This document shows positions 50,849 to 63,049 of a stretch of 64,000 nt of DNA, piece after piece. This stretch comes from Takakia lepidozioides (lineage: Eukaryota > Streptophyta > Takakiopsida > Takakiales > Takakiaceae), in contig CM060731.1 of the NCBI GenBank assembly GCA_030704615.1, positions 22,692,001 through 22,756,000 on the forward strand. The letters are read 5' to 3'. The position numbers and the translations under genes were made by a program. Position 1 is the first letter of the stretch. The number at the start of each line of letters is the position of its first letter. The notes below the pieces were generated by a model. It saw nothing but the letters and a program-made list of their open reading frames with translations. It made no database searches and had not been told where the DNA came from.

Positions 50849-53701
50849 ATGACCTCCGTTGCAGCGCTAGTTTTGCATTTAGATCCTGAAGCTGTTCAGT
50901 CGGTATGAGATTCTCGTTTTCGGGTTGTATCTGTGCTCACGAGTTGGTCATTTGTTTCGTACTTCTGCTTGTTCTTTGCTTTCTTATTATTTGTGCTGTG
51001 AGCTAGTAGGGATCCAGGGTGTGTATAATGTCTGACTGGTGTACTCGTGCGATTGAGAGAAACGCCTCGAGGGCTCTCGATTTTGTTCTTCTCTGTATCC
51101 TGGTTGTTCTTATGCTTGTAGTACACGTACGGATCTTTGTTCCTCGAAGCACTCTGCGTTGTGCTGAGGCCGCAATAACACAGTCGGGTCTGTGGTTGGT
51201 TATTCATGACTGTCACACTTAAAGAGGAGTTCCTGGCTTGCTCAATCTCCGTCTTCTCTTTCACATGTGTGTATAAGGACTTGCTTGTGCATAAGGCACA
51301 AACCTAATCCTTCACTCTGTCTGCAGCAATAGTGCAAGTAATCCATTACTCTCAACTCTTCGTGCAAAAAATTTGCAACCACTAGCGTCCGTCAGTGATT
51401 TACAGGTGAAAGACTCTTATGCTTTTACTCATTGGAGTCATTTGTCAACAGTGCAGCAGTCTCTGCCTCCGTCCGTCTTTTATTGCTGAAGATGCCGCTC
51501 AATCTAGGCTTCATTGTGCAGTGATGGGCCAGTGATTATTCATCCTTTTGACCAGAATCAAAGACTAGAAAGTAGTGGTAATGACCTCCTTGCTGTCCAC
51601 CTCCTGTCCACATTAGAAGTAGCATCATGTAGCACTTCCTCTCTTAACACACAGTATATTGAAAGGTCCGTCCTTGTGAAGGGTAGGCTTGTTCCTGCAT
51701 CATATAATTGAACCTCCTCAGAAGCGCTAACAATGGTACTACTACTACGCGGGCATGGAGCACAGCTAGTAGATACAACATAGACCAGTTAGAATCCGAT
51801 TACAGAAGATCATCAGGAGCAGGCAATCAATGAACAAGTTTCGATTTGCAATAATGCCCCTGTTCAGTATCTTTCCCGTACCTGCAGCATCTTCACTTGT
51901 GTAATTATATGTTGTACACTCTGCGATGCAGCATGCCAGTCTCTACTAACAGGTAGGTTTAATAGGGTTCTTTAGAATTACATGGGCAGTCAGCATAGAG
52001 TTCCAGTCATGTATGAATCTTAGAGGATCTTGCTCAATACTGACTGCACATTTGCTAACCCCGAATCGAGCAAAATCAAGGACTCAACCGCTCTCAAAGC
52101 GTTTCAATGAACCTGCAAACCTTGTTTGACAACAAAAAGGAGAATCTGAGCAGCTGTGATTGTCAGTCTTCTTGCTTACCAGGAATGAGCAAAATCAGTG
52201 ACTCAGCCGCTCTCAAAGTGTTTGAGTGAACTTGGAAATCTTATCTGACAACGAGTAGGAGAGTTTCAGCGTGGTTTTTAGGTGACTGAGTGCTCGTGAA
52301 CTAATATAAGTAGAACCAGAAAAGGTGAGCCCTCACATACCGCGTTCTTTCTTATTCCTTTCTCTCCATCTTAAGATCAGCAGATTTCTTGGCGGAAGCA
52401 GAGATTGAGTTGGCCAATGGACGTGGACAACTTTAGTCTTCTGGTCTGAAACGTTGCTCTAACCACTACGTTCGATTCCACACAAGGGTTGGCTCGTGCC
52501 GGATCTCGGGCCGCGCTCCTGAGCCTTCTTCTATCTTCGGTGGAACACAACCATCCAAAGTTCCTACACCGTAGTCTCGAGAATTGCTTTGGTGAAATTT
52601 TTTACTGTAGCAGTTAGCTTGCGATACAAATTTGCCTTCTTGTTGTCCTCTTGAAGGGTGTATGGATTAACTATAGTTCTCCTCGTTGTCATTGACTAGC
52701 CTGGAATTTCTTTGTCGACAATCTGTACATTTAGATGCTCCATACATGCACCTTTTCCCAAGGGATGCTCATGGAGCGACTGTCCAGGCCTAGATACTCC
52801 CCGAGATACTCACTCTTCTCCTGCTCCTCATTTCCTTCCTGTGACTACCTCACTCTTCTTCATGAATAAGAACTAACTCAAACTGATGCCGCGCTTATTT
52901 TTGCGATGCAGATGACGACAAATACGTGGGGAGGTGCTGTGACAGTGATGGGAAGTACTGTCACAGGCTTGGCCCTCAAGGTTGGGCCTCCAATTATTCT
53001 GAAGACAATCGGATTCACCGCTGCAGGCCCCGCCGCTGGATCAACCGCAGCTGCGTGGATGTCAAGGTAATTGAGCTCACCGTGGAAGAAACTACAAGTC
53101 CACCATGGCCTTCAACAGGATCATAGGGGTCAATATCTGGGATCATAGGGATCATAGGGATCATAGGTAGTCAATATCTGTAACTATAAACTTCCCTACA
53201 GTCCATTCGTCTATAACTAAGTTTCAGGTTTCCATGAAAACTCAATGCATCTGACTCATGCTCAAGCAGGGAGTAAGTCTGGTCTTGTTTTTGGCCCTTA
53301 TCACATGCTCCAATCAACCGAGAGTATGTAATTTGAAGTACAGATCAAGTCATCACACAACCGTTCCACCTCAACAACAAGCAATGATGAGGTGTATGAA
53401 GCTTAAGACTTTGTATGAAGAACATGAGCATTGAAGGAGCTTCATGCACTCGAGGCCCGTTGTGAACCTGTACTAAGAAATATGCTGGACATGATGATAA
53501 GATTTCAAGCTCAAGAATTCTGTTGGGTGCAGCATTGCGGTAGGAAATGGAGTAGGTGTTGCTGCGGGATCGTGGTACGCGGCTTGCCAATCTGCGGCAA
53601 TGGGGGGTATGGCGCTGATTGGAGCCCCTACTGTTTTGACCGTTGCAGCAGTGCCAGCAGTTGGGTATGTCGGGTATCAGTTGTATAGGATAATGTCCTG
53701 A
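50849..53701 (+). CDS. ISG12/IFI27-like small membrane protein, three exons
   Basis: Exons 50849-50902, 52912-53066 and 53533-53701 (54+155+169 = 378 nt, 125 aa). All junctions are GT-AG and the frame is intact. Exon 1 gives MTSVAALVLHLDPEAVQS. Exon 2 starts at an in-frame ATG (an alternative start) and encodes LKTIGFTAAGPAAGSTAAAW. The exon 2/3 junction makes MSSIAVGNGVGVAAGS, followed by ACQSAAMGG and a hydrophobic end GYVGYQLYRIMS. The G/A-rich GFTxxGPAAGS..A.WMS....NG.GVAAGS..A..QS core is diagnostic of the interferon-induced 6/27 (ISG12) family: small multi-helix proteins of mitochondria or internal membranes linked to stress and cell death in animals. Plant members are poorly studied. 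It is the only gene here with no visible lesion. Intron 1 is 2.0 kb. Confidence 0.8.
50903..52911 (+). other. Intron 1 of the ISG12-like gene
   Basis: Donor GTATGAG, acceptor TGCGATGCAG. Contains two related 70-bp segments (ATCAAGGACTCAACCGCTCTCAAAGCG at about 52073 in part and a similar one near 52193), so a local duplication. No other gene or element recognised. Confidence 0.55.
53115..53170. repeat. Short tandem repeat GGATCATAG in ISG12-like intron 2
   Basis: Several adjacent copies of GGATCATAGG, interleaved with GTCAATATCTG, just after the exon 2 donor. A local expansion. Confidence 0.75.
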
Positions 53702-53884
53702 GTGGAGGGTTGAATTTTTTCATCCTCATACTGGGGGTATATGAACATTGGGTATGATACTTCTACTGCTCTTCATACCAATCAGAAATGTCATTACGTC
53801 ATTACACAAGCTCTTCATAGAGAGTAGAAAAAAAAATTAAAAAAAATGTTGAATGAGAGTAAAATACTTTGAGCAAAGACATCT

Positions 53885-54720
53885 TTGTTAAATATATGTG
53901 ACTGCATTCCACAAACACCCGTCTGTTTCGTCTTGACGAAGAGAGAGATCTCACGGGAGAATGTAGAGGGGGACCAGCAAACCTTGTTCCAGATGCTGTC
54001 AAAACATCAACCCCTTCTTGCACTTTCTTCAAAACTCTGTAAAGTGCATCATTCTTTCTTTGCATATTCTGTGAAGCTTAGGTACTCTTTTTTGAGACCT
54101 CCGGTGATTTTTACGGCTAAGTGGAATGCTAAGTGGAGACACCTTTCCTGCCTCCCGACCAACTGGAAATCCATATGGAAAGAAGTTTGGAGAAAAGACA
54201 GGGCTGCTAAACTGAGTGGGCTTTTTTTAAAACTGGTCAATAGGATTTTGTCGGACTTCTCTTTTATTTCATCCTCCCCCCTTTCTAGCTCTGTCTGTAA
54301 CACTGGAAGCTCTGAATCTAACACTGCCTGGTACAGTGCCCTCTGGCTTCGTTTTTGTGGGGTATGGTCAGGAAGTTCTACTCCTTTTGGCGTAGGGACT
54401 TCTCCCTAGACATCTCAGATTTGCTCCTCAATCTACAGTGGGAGCTTCCATGGAGCTCCTGTCTTGTGTGGGCCTCAGCTCTGAGGGCCCACACTCTATG
54501 GAATATTTGGAAGTCTAGATGCTCTCAGGTTTATTGGGGGGTGCGGCTTTGCGTTAAGTTGGTGTTGCACAGAGTTCACTCAGACATCATGTCTGAAGCC
54601 TGTGCAGCTGTTACTAGATGTGCGGAGGAAAGGCGAGTGCACCTATTCTTTGGCTTTGATAAATCTTGGAGAAAAAACGGCCACTTCTGCTCAAGAATCT
54701 CTCAATCAACGATTATCTAG
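53885..54720 (+). pseudogene. LINE-derived 3' coding fragment
   Basis: Frames across 53885-54720 include WKSIWKEVWRKDRAAKLSGL...LVNRIL, matching the zf-RVT-like W..VWK....K...F.W...N.L pattern after plant LINE RT domains, and later WASALRAHTLWNIWKSRC, matching the ..A.LWTLWK.RN end. They lie in two frames with a shift near 54390. No RT core is present. An AATAAAAACAAG stretch at about 55056 could be the tail. Confidence 0.5.
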
Positions 54721-55127
54721 AATGACGGCATCCCGGCATGTTGGTAGCTCCATTAGTGCGCAACAATCGGCGAAGCGTGAGGAATTAGATGTCAATTGGC
54801 GACACAAGTGTAGCCTTAGGAAGGGCAACTCTAAGGCCCACCTCTCCTTCGATTCTTCTAGGCGTAAAAATGATATCGTCTAGTCTCTTAGTCTCTGTTC
54901 CTTGCTGCGGAACCTTCCTTTCCTTAGCTTCCTACAGTTTCTCCTAGGTTACTGGTTTGGGGGCAGTGTCCCCTTTTTCATCCTCCATGGTCTGTAATCT
55001 GAGGTTATTTTTTCCTCGCATTTCAATATATTCCTGGCCCTTCGATCGGCCAGTTGAATAAAAACAAGTTGCTAGTTGTATGGCTCCTCTTTGTGAATAA
55101 TGAAAACAGCCTTGTAGTCTCTGAAAG
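54721..55127. other. Stretch without a recognised gene
   Basis: Probably LINE 3' sequence and flank. No other signal seen. Confidence 0.35.
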
Positions 55128-55391
55128 ATGGGATTGTGCCAAATATCATTTACTGCCCTCATCAATATGTATGCTAAACGCGGAAGCCTTGAGGATGCAA
55201 AAAGAGTGTTTGACAAGATGGCTGAACGTGATGTGAGCTGGCATGAGTTTTTTAAAGATCCTTCACGATGGTGGGACAACCGGAATCGCAAGGTGTGGCT
55301 TTTTCTTAATGTACGATGTGAAGAAGTTTGTCCATCCTGCAAAGCTGGGCTCTTGGCTCCTGTTAGTACCATGATTTGGTATTCTTCCTGA
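55128..55391 (+). pseudogene. PPR motif fused to a PDF motif (fragment)
   Basis: CQISFTALINMYAKRGSLED followed by AKRVFDKMAERDV is one PLS-type PPR repeat. It runs directly into HEFFKDPSRWWDNRNRKV, the PDF motif of organellar nucleic-acid-binding proteins. An abrupt join in mid-repeat suggests either a deletion or the kind of PPR-PDF gene found in ferns and lycophytes. No start, transit peptide or further repeats are present. Confidence 0.55.
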
Positions 55392-55404
55392 TGTTTACAA
55401 GGTT

Positions 55405-56125
55405 CTTGGGAGAGTCAGCTTGGTCTTAGCAGGCCGTGTTTCAATTTCTGCCTACTCAGCTGCACCGTGGTGGTTCTCCCAGACCAATCCGACATTATCT
55501 GATTACAAACATAAGCAGCACACACAAGAGGTCATTTTGGGTTGATGGTCGGTCAAATCCTCCATGGGTCATGCAAAAGGTCAAGGACTTTCTTCTTTGA
55601 CCTATTTCAGCTTGTTTTGCCCTCTCATCAGACTCGGCCCTGAGATGCCCTGAGATGCATATGAGTTCTGTAAGTTAGCTCATTGGGTGGATGTGTGGTG
55701 GTTTGGAGTGACTTTGACAAGTTATTGCCGATATGGCAGCAGGAAAGTATCCAAAAACATAAGAGAGATGAGGAGAAGCTTTGGAATGAACACTTTTCCG
55801 ACCCCAGTCAATGGTGGGACAATGGAGACAAAAAGGTGAATGTCTGTTGGACTACAGAGATAAGCAGATGCAATTCAGAAGTGGAACTACTGTAATAAAT
55901 AGGGTTGGGGTGTTTGCTGGAAGAACTGCACGTCGTCAATGTCAGCTGCTAGCAGCAAGACTGAGGATGTATTCATGATTTGTACACAGGCAGGGATAGC
56001 TGAAGGACCAGGGATAGAGGTCCAGATTCATCCAAGAGGGCCGGATTTCAAACACAAGATTACTTTTGATTCCCTATAGATCAATAGCTACAAGAAATCT
56101 GCGTGGGTAGATGGTCAACTGGAAA
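55405..56125. repeat. Dispersed repeat shared with the CACTA interior (31889-32590)
   Basis: Begins CTTGGGAGAGTCAGCTTGG in both places and runs in parallel to TGGGTAGATGGTCAACTGGAA. Includes the PDF-motif segment IQKHKRDEEKLWNEHFSDPS (55755-55815), which is better preserved here than in the CACTA copy. The source is probably a PPR-PDF gene family. Confidence 0.75.
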
Positions 56126-56639
56126 CAGCAGCGGCAACAGCACCATTGATAGAACAAGGCACTGCTAATGAAGGCACCTTCCTCAACACATTTCACCCTT
56201 TTTTCCCTGGTATGAGAGTCGTCCATAAATTTTCATGTTGAGTTTTGCAAGTTACCTCGTTGGTGGATCTATGGTGGTTTTAATTGCAGCACACCTATTT
56301 AGACGGATAAACTCTGAAAAACATGTAACGGCCACTGTCTGTGATTGTCCCTTGCAATTGTGGAGCATATCCACCATTGGAGCCAGCTTTGCACTATATG
56401 CAACAAAATACCAGCAGCCCCCATCCACTGTCATGTAGTCCCAAAACACGATTGTTGCACCTATCCTCTCTTCAAAGACCTTCATAGTTGCAGATCACAA
56501 CAAAAGAAGTTTAATAACCAATGTACGGTAGGGGAATCTTAACCAGGGGTTTGCTTTCCTAAAATGGTGTGCAAAAGTCCTACATGTCAGGGAGCAGTGC
56601 TGATCTAACTTAAATGGCTCACACTAAACACAGATGACA
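56126..56639. other. Stretch between PPR fragments
   Basis: No recognised coding sequence; the short open frames on both strands have no family signature. Confidence 0.35.
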
Positions 56640-57745
56640 CCAGATTATGCCATGTGCCTTGATGTATTTGTATTGAAGTCTCGATGCCACAAAAGAGGGT
56701 TGAAGCTAAGCTTTGACATCATCAAATATGGAATTACTCGAGATATCATTCTCAAGACTGCCATTGTCAACATGTATGCCAAATGCGGGAGCATGAAGGA
56801 TGCGTGTCAAGTGCTCAACAATATGGCTGTACGGAATGTTGTCTCATGGAATGCAATGATTGCAGGATATGCTCAGCATGGGTAGAGTAGAGAGGCTTTT
56901 CAGATGTATGAGTCAATGATGTGGGATGGGGTGACACCCAATAAGGTCTCATTCACTTGTGTTCTCAGTGCATGTGCAGGCTTGGTAGCATTGGACAAGG
57001 GCAGAAAGGTCCATGGGGATATAATCATTTTGAAATTGCTCCAGATATCATTCTGGAAAATACTCGTATCGACATGTATGGGAAATGCGGGAGCTTGAAG
57101 GATGCACGTCAAAGTGTTTGACAATATGGCCCAAGGGAATGTGGTCTCATGGAGCTCAATGATTACGGGGTATGCCCAGCATGCGTGTGGTTGGGAAGCC
57201 CTCCAACTATTTGAACAAATGCAACAGGAAGGAAGCCAAATGGTATCACCTCTGTATGTGTTCTCTCTGCATGTACCCATGTGGGCTTGGTGGATGAAGG
57301 CAGTCACCACTTTGATTCCATGAGTCAGGATCATGGCGTCACCCCTACTGCTGAGCATTTTGGCTGCATGGTGGATCTTCTTGGCCGTGCAGGACAATTG
57401 GATAAGGCAGAGGGCTTCATCGAGAGAATGCCATTTGAACCAGGTGCTGCTGCCTGCATACTTCATCAACGATATGGATCGAGCAAAACTACAAAATGCC
57501 TTCTCAAGGCAATCCAGAAGATGTTGGATCTTATGTGCTCCTATCCAATATGTTGCGCTGCTGCTGGGAGGTGGGATGATCAAGCAAAGGTAAGAAAGAT
57601 GATGAAGGATGCAGGTGTGAGAAAGGAGCCAGGGCACAGCTGTATTGAGGTGGAGAACCAGGTGCATGAGTTCTGTGTAGATGACAAATCACATCCACAT
57701 ATTGAGAAAATACATGTTGAGCTGAGGAGATTGTCTTTGCATTAA
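56640..57745 (+). pseudogene. PLS-class PPR protein pseudogene with E/E+ tail
   Basis: Ordered motifs: ILKTAIVNMYAKCGSMKDAC, NVVSWNAMIAGYAQHG (then TAG at 56884), MYESMMWDGVTPNKVSFTCV, LSACAGLVALDKGRKVHGDI, a degraded repeat with a frameshift near 57080, NVVSWSSMITGYAQHA, a frameshift near 57240, LVDEGSHHFDSM, HFGCMVDLLGRAGQLDKAEG, then the E motif and GHSCIEVENQVHEFCVDDKS (E+). There is no DYW triad and the frame ends after LRRLSLH at 57743. PLS-type PPR proteins bind organellar RNA and guide C-to-U editing. The stops and shifts mean this copy makes no protein, and the N-terminal repeats and transit peptide are missing. Confidence 0.85.
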
Positions 57746-58034
57746 GGGAGGATAGCTCAACAGCTTCTCAAAGAAAGCAACTTCATAGAGCCTTGTTTCA
57801 GTATGTGACTCCCTATTTGTGGTGCTGTACTGAGGTGCACATTTATTTGGCAGCAAGTTTCAGTGTGGCTGCTTGAAGCTTTTAGTTGATCTATCAACGT
57901 AGCAAGCACAACATCATAGCTGGTTTCTACTTTACAGAAGAGCTCATAATGATAATATCACCAAGCTCATTTGTCCGTTGCACTATACTTGTCATCACAA
58001 GTTTACTGGAGAACATGCTGACATTGCTGCAGAT
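57746..58034. other. 3' flank of the PPR pseudogene up to the second gypsy element
   Basis: No gene seen. The last five bases, CAGAT (58030-58034), are the candidate target duplication of the element starting at 58035; the partner is beyond the window. Confidence 0.45.
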
Positions 58035-59140
58035 TGTCGAGCGGCTTTTATTCACCCATCCCTTCGTTATCCGTGGAGGGAACTCCAAGATTGAAGAGTT
58101 GGATATCTCTAAGCATTCAGCCCGCTCAGAACAATCAGTCATGACCTATCTCTAGTGTATCATAGTAGTGCTTCTTGTTTGTATTTCTTCTTGACTTCAT
58201 TTCAGCAATCTACCAAGTTCTGATTGCCCAACCATTCATTCCACAGCTTCACTCAGTTCTCTCTACACGGTGTGAGTAAGGAATGTGTATCATATTAATC
58301 TCTGTTCAGTATCAGGCCGTAGCCATAGTGTCTCTAATCTGTTCTACAGTACGATTCTACAGCTTGCATAAATCAAGCATTGATCCATTCATCTTCCCAT
58401 CTTCGCCGTGTTCTCTATCCTTGGTTCCATTCTTGCTCTCCACTTCATCTCTTCCCCTCTTAACCAAGAAGTGCTCCCCAAGAAGTGATCCCCTTCCTGT
58501 TGCTGCTCTGCCTAATCTACCTACAAGTTGTTCTAACCGCCTAACTAACTAACTGCCACCCTGAAGTAACACGTTCCCTCTGCAGATATCGTTCCCACAT
58601 AGTCGTTCCTTGCTAATGATAACCGTTCCCTATGTATACTGTGACGGGCTGTGCCAAACTTTGTCGAGCTGTGACTATGCCGAGCTGTGATTAGCTATGT
58701 CAGACTATGTCGGGCTGTGACTGTGCCGAGCTGTGACTGGCTGTGTCGGACTGTGTCATGCTGTGACTGGCTGTGTAAAGCTGTGCCGGGCTGTGTCATG
58801 CTGTGGCAGCTGTGACTGGCTGTGCGAAGCTGTGATTGACTGTGACAGACTGTGTAAGGCTGTGTCGGGCTGTGTAAGGCTGTGTATGGCTGTGATAGAC
58901 TATGATAGGTTGTGTACGACTGTGTCGGGCTGTGTAAGGCTGTGTATGGCTGTGATAGACTATGATAGGTTGTGTACGACTGTGTCTGAGTGTATAAGCC
59001 TATCTACCACCCCTAAAGCCCGTGCTTGTCATCCCTAAGGCATCTGTTGGTCTAAGTCTACCATCCGTAAGGCTGCACAAAAATTAAGGGTACCCCACAG
59101 AGCCCATAAAAGTGTCTAAGTCCCAGACAGCCCTCTAACA
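58035..59140 (-). repeat. LTR of the second gypsy element
   Basis: TGTCGAGCGG to CTCTAACA, 1106 bp. GCTGTGAC minisatellite at 58640-58990, including a 60-bp perfect tandem duplication (58860-58919 and 58920-58979). Confidence 0.85.
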
Positions 59141-59157
59141 TTACCCCTCCCCCTCTC
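59141..59157 (-). promoter_or_regulatory. Polypurine tract of the second element
   Basis: Minus strand GAGAGGGGGAGGGGTAA next to the LTR. Confidence 0.8.
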
Positions 59158-59178
59158 AAAAAGCCGTGTCCTCACGAT

Positions 59179-59529
59179 TTACTGTTTAGAATCAGCAAAC
59201 CTTTGTGAGCGAGCAGAATTTTGTCGGTGAGAGTCTCTTGAAGGGCTCTGTGTGCAAGCTCGAGACCTGTCACTGGTTGATGGAGGTGATTGAGCACCAA
59301 ATGGAAATGTCTGACCCTCTTGTGGTTGATAACGAGGTAACCTCTCAGGCATAGGAGATCCCTGTCGTTTCTTCTCTGCCATCTGGAGTGCATAGTCCTC
59401 CGCCATGTCAAAAGGTTCCTCTGTAGAACCAGTAGTATCAGAATCATCTTCCCCCCTAAGGTGCCTCGGTGGCCGAACTTTAAGTGGCTCCTCCGGAATC
59501 CTGCGTGGCATACAATGCTGGCCCACCAT
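59179..59529 (-). CDS. Small 3'-terminal ORF, second element
   Basis: 116 codons, MVGQHCMPRRIP start, with the same core (AEKKRQGSPMPERLPRYQP) and end as the 13679-14020 ORF. It is intact although the adjoining third ORF is broken. Function unknown. Confidence 0.55.
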   Translation of the reverse strand: MVGQHCMPRRIPEEPLKVRPPRHLRGEDDSDTTGSTEEPFDMAEDYALQMAEKKRQGSPMPERLPRYQPQEGQTFPFGAQSPPSTSDRSRACTQSPSRDSHRQNSARSQRFADSKQ

Positions 59530-59652
59530 GTCTGGAAGCTTAAACTGTACTACTTGCTGTAAGCGCTTGCAAGCAAAATGAGTGAACTCCCTGAACTCCT
59601 TGGCCGTATAGGTAAGAGGTGTGCCAATGACTTTGGAACAGTGTAAATATTT

Positions 59653-62600
59653 CTAGGCTTCATGTCCCTTATAGAAAATATCATCAAGGCCCAATTTTTC
59701 TGTGGCCAAGTTGTTCCAAGCCAAATTAAACCATGAACGAAGCTGGGAATCTTTCTGCATCATGACTTTCGCATCATACAGATACATATGGGGTGGAACT
59801 AAAGGTAAGACCCAATGATCCCCACTGGAATAACTCAAAAATCGTGATTGCATCTTCTGCTGCTCAATGTGATAACGTGCCATGAAACAAGCAGCATAGT
59901 ATAATCCACAGCCTATGACAATACTAGATACCTCCTTGGTCTTGGTATAGATGTACCCATGAACAACCTGGAAGACAATTAATTCCTTCAGCATGGTGCC
60001 TACCTCAGACCAGTACCTTGCAAAGTGATAATCCTCAATGGGTCGATTGTTTGGAAGAACCTTAGTCCGAGTTGCCACTGGCAACCAAATGCGCATGATC
60101 TGGTAATAATGTGCCAATGACTGTGGAGGACTGAATTCCTTCCAAGCCAAATCCATCACAATGGGAATTTGGTTGAAGGGCATAATCATAGCCCGATTGT
60201 ACTCTAGTGCAGCAGGAGTCCTAGGTGGGTTAAAAACAGCATCCCCCCAAACCTCAGGTTGTGGCTTAGCCATGGTATCAACAGGATCAGCCACCTGCTG
60301 TGGAGGCTGTGATATTGCCGGCATTGTCCCTCCTACTACTGGCAACTCCTGCACCTCCTGCGAAAAAGATTAGAAAATCCAAGTCCTGGCCTGCAGATAA
60401 GTAGCCATGAGCTGCTCTTCAGGAACTAAAGCTCCGTTGTCAATGTTCGAGCTCAGGTCATCCACTTGAGTCTGCAGCCCTTCTACATCATCTTGTAACT
60501 CAACTATTCTACTATAGACATTGTCTATAGTAGTTGTGGCAATGTTCTGGACCTGTAGCCTGAGATCATTCATCTCTCCCTGGGTGAGCTTCCTTGGTGC
60601 TTTTCCTTCTACCGGCCCTTGTGCTCACCACACTTGCATAAGGTGATTATCCATCAAGTCATGTGTGGCACCCCAGAGAGCCTGCTCCTCCTTGAGTCTG
60701 TACACATCTAACTGCTGCTGGAAAGCCTCCATGCGCTTTGCATGAGGTTCAACCAGGGCCGCATAGGCTGCAACCAGATTATTGGCCTCCTTCCAAGCCT
60801 TGTTAGCCACAGAAAGTTCATTCTTCTGGCCCGTGAGAGTTTGCTGCAACTCCAGGATGTACCTTTCCTTCTCTGCCTCCATTCGACTGTATTGTTGGAA
60901 GGTATCCTTATTGCCACGGATAATAGCCTTCAACTCAGCAATGAGTTTCCTTTGCTCCACTGTCTCGGCCTCCACTACCATATACCTCTCTGCTTGTTTG
61001 TTAACTTCTGCTGTAGAACAGTTGTTAGTGTGGCGCATTGGATGGTCATTTTCTGATGAACTGCCTCCAACTCTGTATGAAGCACCTTCACCTCCTGCAA
61101 TTTGCCTTCATGCGTCATTTGCAACTAGTATAGCTGTTGCTTATGTACTGTATGCAATTTTTCCTGCTCCAGACCTGCTTCAATCAGATTCCCCTTTGCT
61201 AGCTGCAAGACAGCCTTCGTGTCCTCCAACTCCTTATGTAACTTGAGGTTGGCCTCCACATCTACCTTGTTTGCACACTCAGTGACAATTCTAGCCTCAA
61301 ACTCCTGCTTGAGTTCCTCCCTCAAAGCTGCCAATTGTCTAGATGGAACATGGGATTTCACATAAGTGCCCAACAAATTGAGTGTCCTGCTTATGGATGG
61401 CCTGCTGTGGATCTTCATGGTGAACTTGCTGTTGTTCTCCTTGATCGTCCACAGTGTGATGTTTCACCAACCATTCACGCCACGTTCCCACAAGATATTC
61501 TTCCTGAACGACCTCATTCTCCACAGGCGCTACAATGCCCTTACATTCTACCTCTGGAACCCCCGCCACAGGTTTGGGTATCACATGCACAGTAGGGATT
61601 TCCTTGGACAAACTCTGCACCTCTGGTACCACTGGTTCCCTGACCACGCCAGAGTTTTCATAGAGAAGGTCACCATTTTCAATTTCCGCCACGACCTGCT
61701 CTGTAGTGGGAATGTCCAACCCTTCTCCTTCCAGAGCAATAGGCTCTGGTGCAACAACATGTACTAACTGAGGGACCTCTGAGACAACCGAGTCAACTGG
61801 CTGTGATGGCTGTGGTACCAAAGTGACTTCTTCTTCCCTCTCCAAAGGTCGTGCTTCCAGTAATAACAGCCCTCTGTGCTGCTGTTCCCCCATCTTGCAC
61901 AAGAGCTATGGAAACATCATCATTTTGCGGTTCCCTTGAAACTAGTGGATCTGTCATTATAGTCGTGTCCCTCTTTTGTCTCTTGGACTGGTGCCGCCCC
62001 TCCAATCCACCTTCACCATGTGAAGAGCCCTGCTCCTCAATTGTAGTGGTTGCTGCCTCAAACACTCCCATCTCCTTACGTTCTCGCGCATCAAGTATGT
62101 AAGAATCAAGAATAATTTGCGCAATCACTAGGCCAGACACAACGATTGGAGACTTAGTAGCAGTGCCTTGTAACCGCTTCATCTCTTCCACCAAACCATT
62201 GTACATTAAGTCCGCCCAAGCCACATCTTCCTCCCTCAAAGCTTTTAGTATCTCCTCCTTGAATGATCTGCTAAGGTATTGTTGGTTCTGTTTCATGGCA
62301 AACAGAACGTTTAGAACCTGACCAACTTCTTTTAACCCTGGGTACTCGGCCTTGGTGCAAGTGTATCCCTGAGTCTTAAAGAAACTCCCTTCTTGGAACA
62401 AATTGCCTATCTGCAATCTTGCCCTGTGCTCATCCACATTTAAACAATTGCTGCAAGTATTGGGGAGTAATCTTTATATCTACTCTCCTCACTTGTGTAA
62501 TTCCCGTCTGAGGTTCAAAGTTCTTAATGAATTGTATCATGAACGCCCTATGATGCAAGGACCATTCCTTGCGTAGCAGTCCTTCCAATCGCAACTCCTT

Positions 62601-62970
62601 CAACAGCTGCACTGCCTGAGGTGTAGCATTTGTCTACTTCTGCAGAATCGTGGTGCTCTTCACCCTGATATCCTCCATTCCCCGAATTCTCTTCATTCCA
62701 GACAAACAAGATGGCCTTGTTTGAAATAGCTAAGAAAGCTTGCAAGGCGTAGAGCATAAAAGTATGGTTGGCACAGAAAGGAACGGGTAAGTGCATATAA
62801 GCCTGTGGAGCTTGCAAGTATCGAGTGAGAGAGAATGTACTCTCAACCCGTCCGTCCTTGCGCCACTGTATAAGAAGTGAAGCGAGCGTATAATCTGTAA
62901 TATCCGCCATAGCTACAAAGTTATAGCTTTGATTGCCCCTCCTGTCGAGACACTGGTTATTTGGAGCCAC
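59653..62970 (-). pseudogene. Third ORF of the second gypsy element, fragmented
   Basis: Homologous to 14144-17440. The N-terminal piece 62970-62548 keeps MADITDYTLASLLIQW and CANHTFMLYALQAFL. Next come 62612-62430, 62437-61793, 61902-61339 (acidic part), 61418-61125 and 61038-60625 (coiled-coil part), 60573-60370 and 60354-59653 (C-terminal domain with MIMPFNQIPIVMDLAWKEF and SYSSGDHWVLP). Successive frameshifts and stops separate them. Comparing this with the first copy shows which parts are conserved in the family: the N-terminal globular part and the C-terminal domain. Confidence 0.75.
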
Positions 62971-63049
62971 CCCGACTCTTCCGCTTATAACTCTTCTAAA
63001 AAGTGGCCGTTAACCCACATCCACCTGTCACTGACCCTATGGATTGTGC

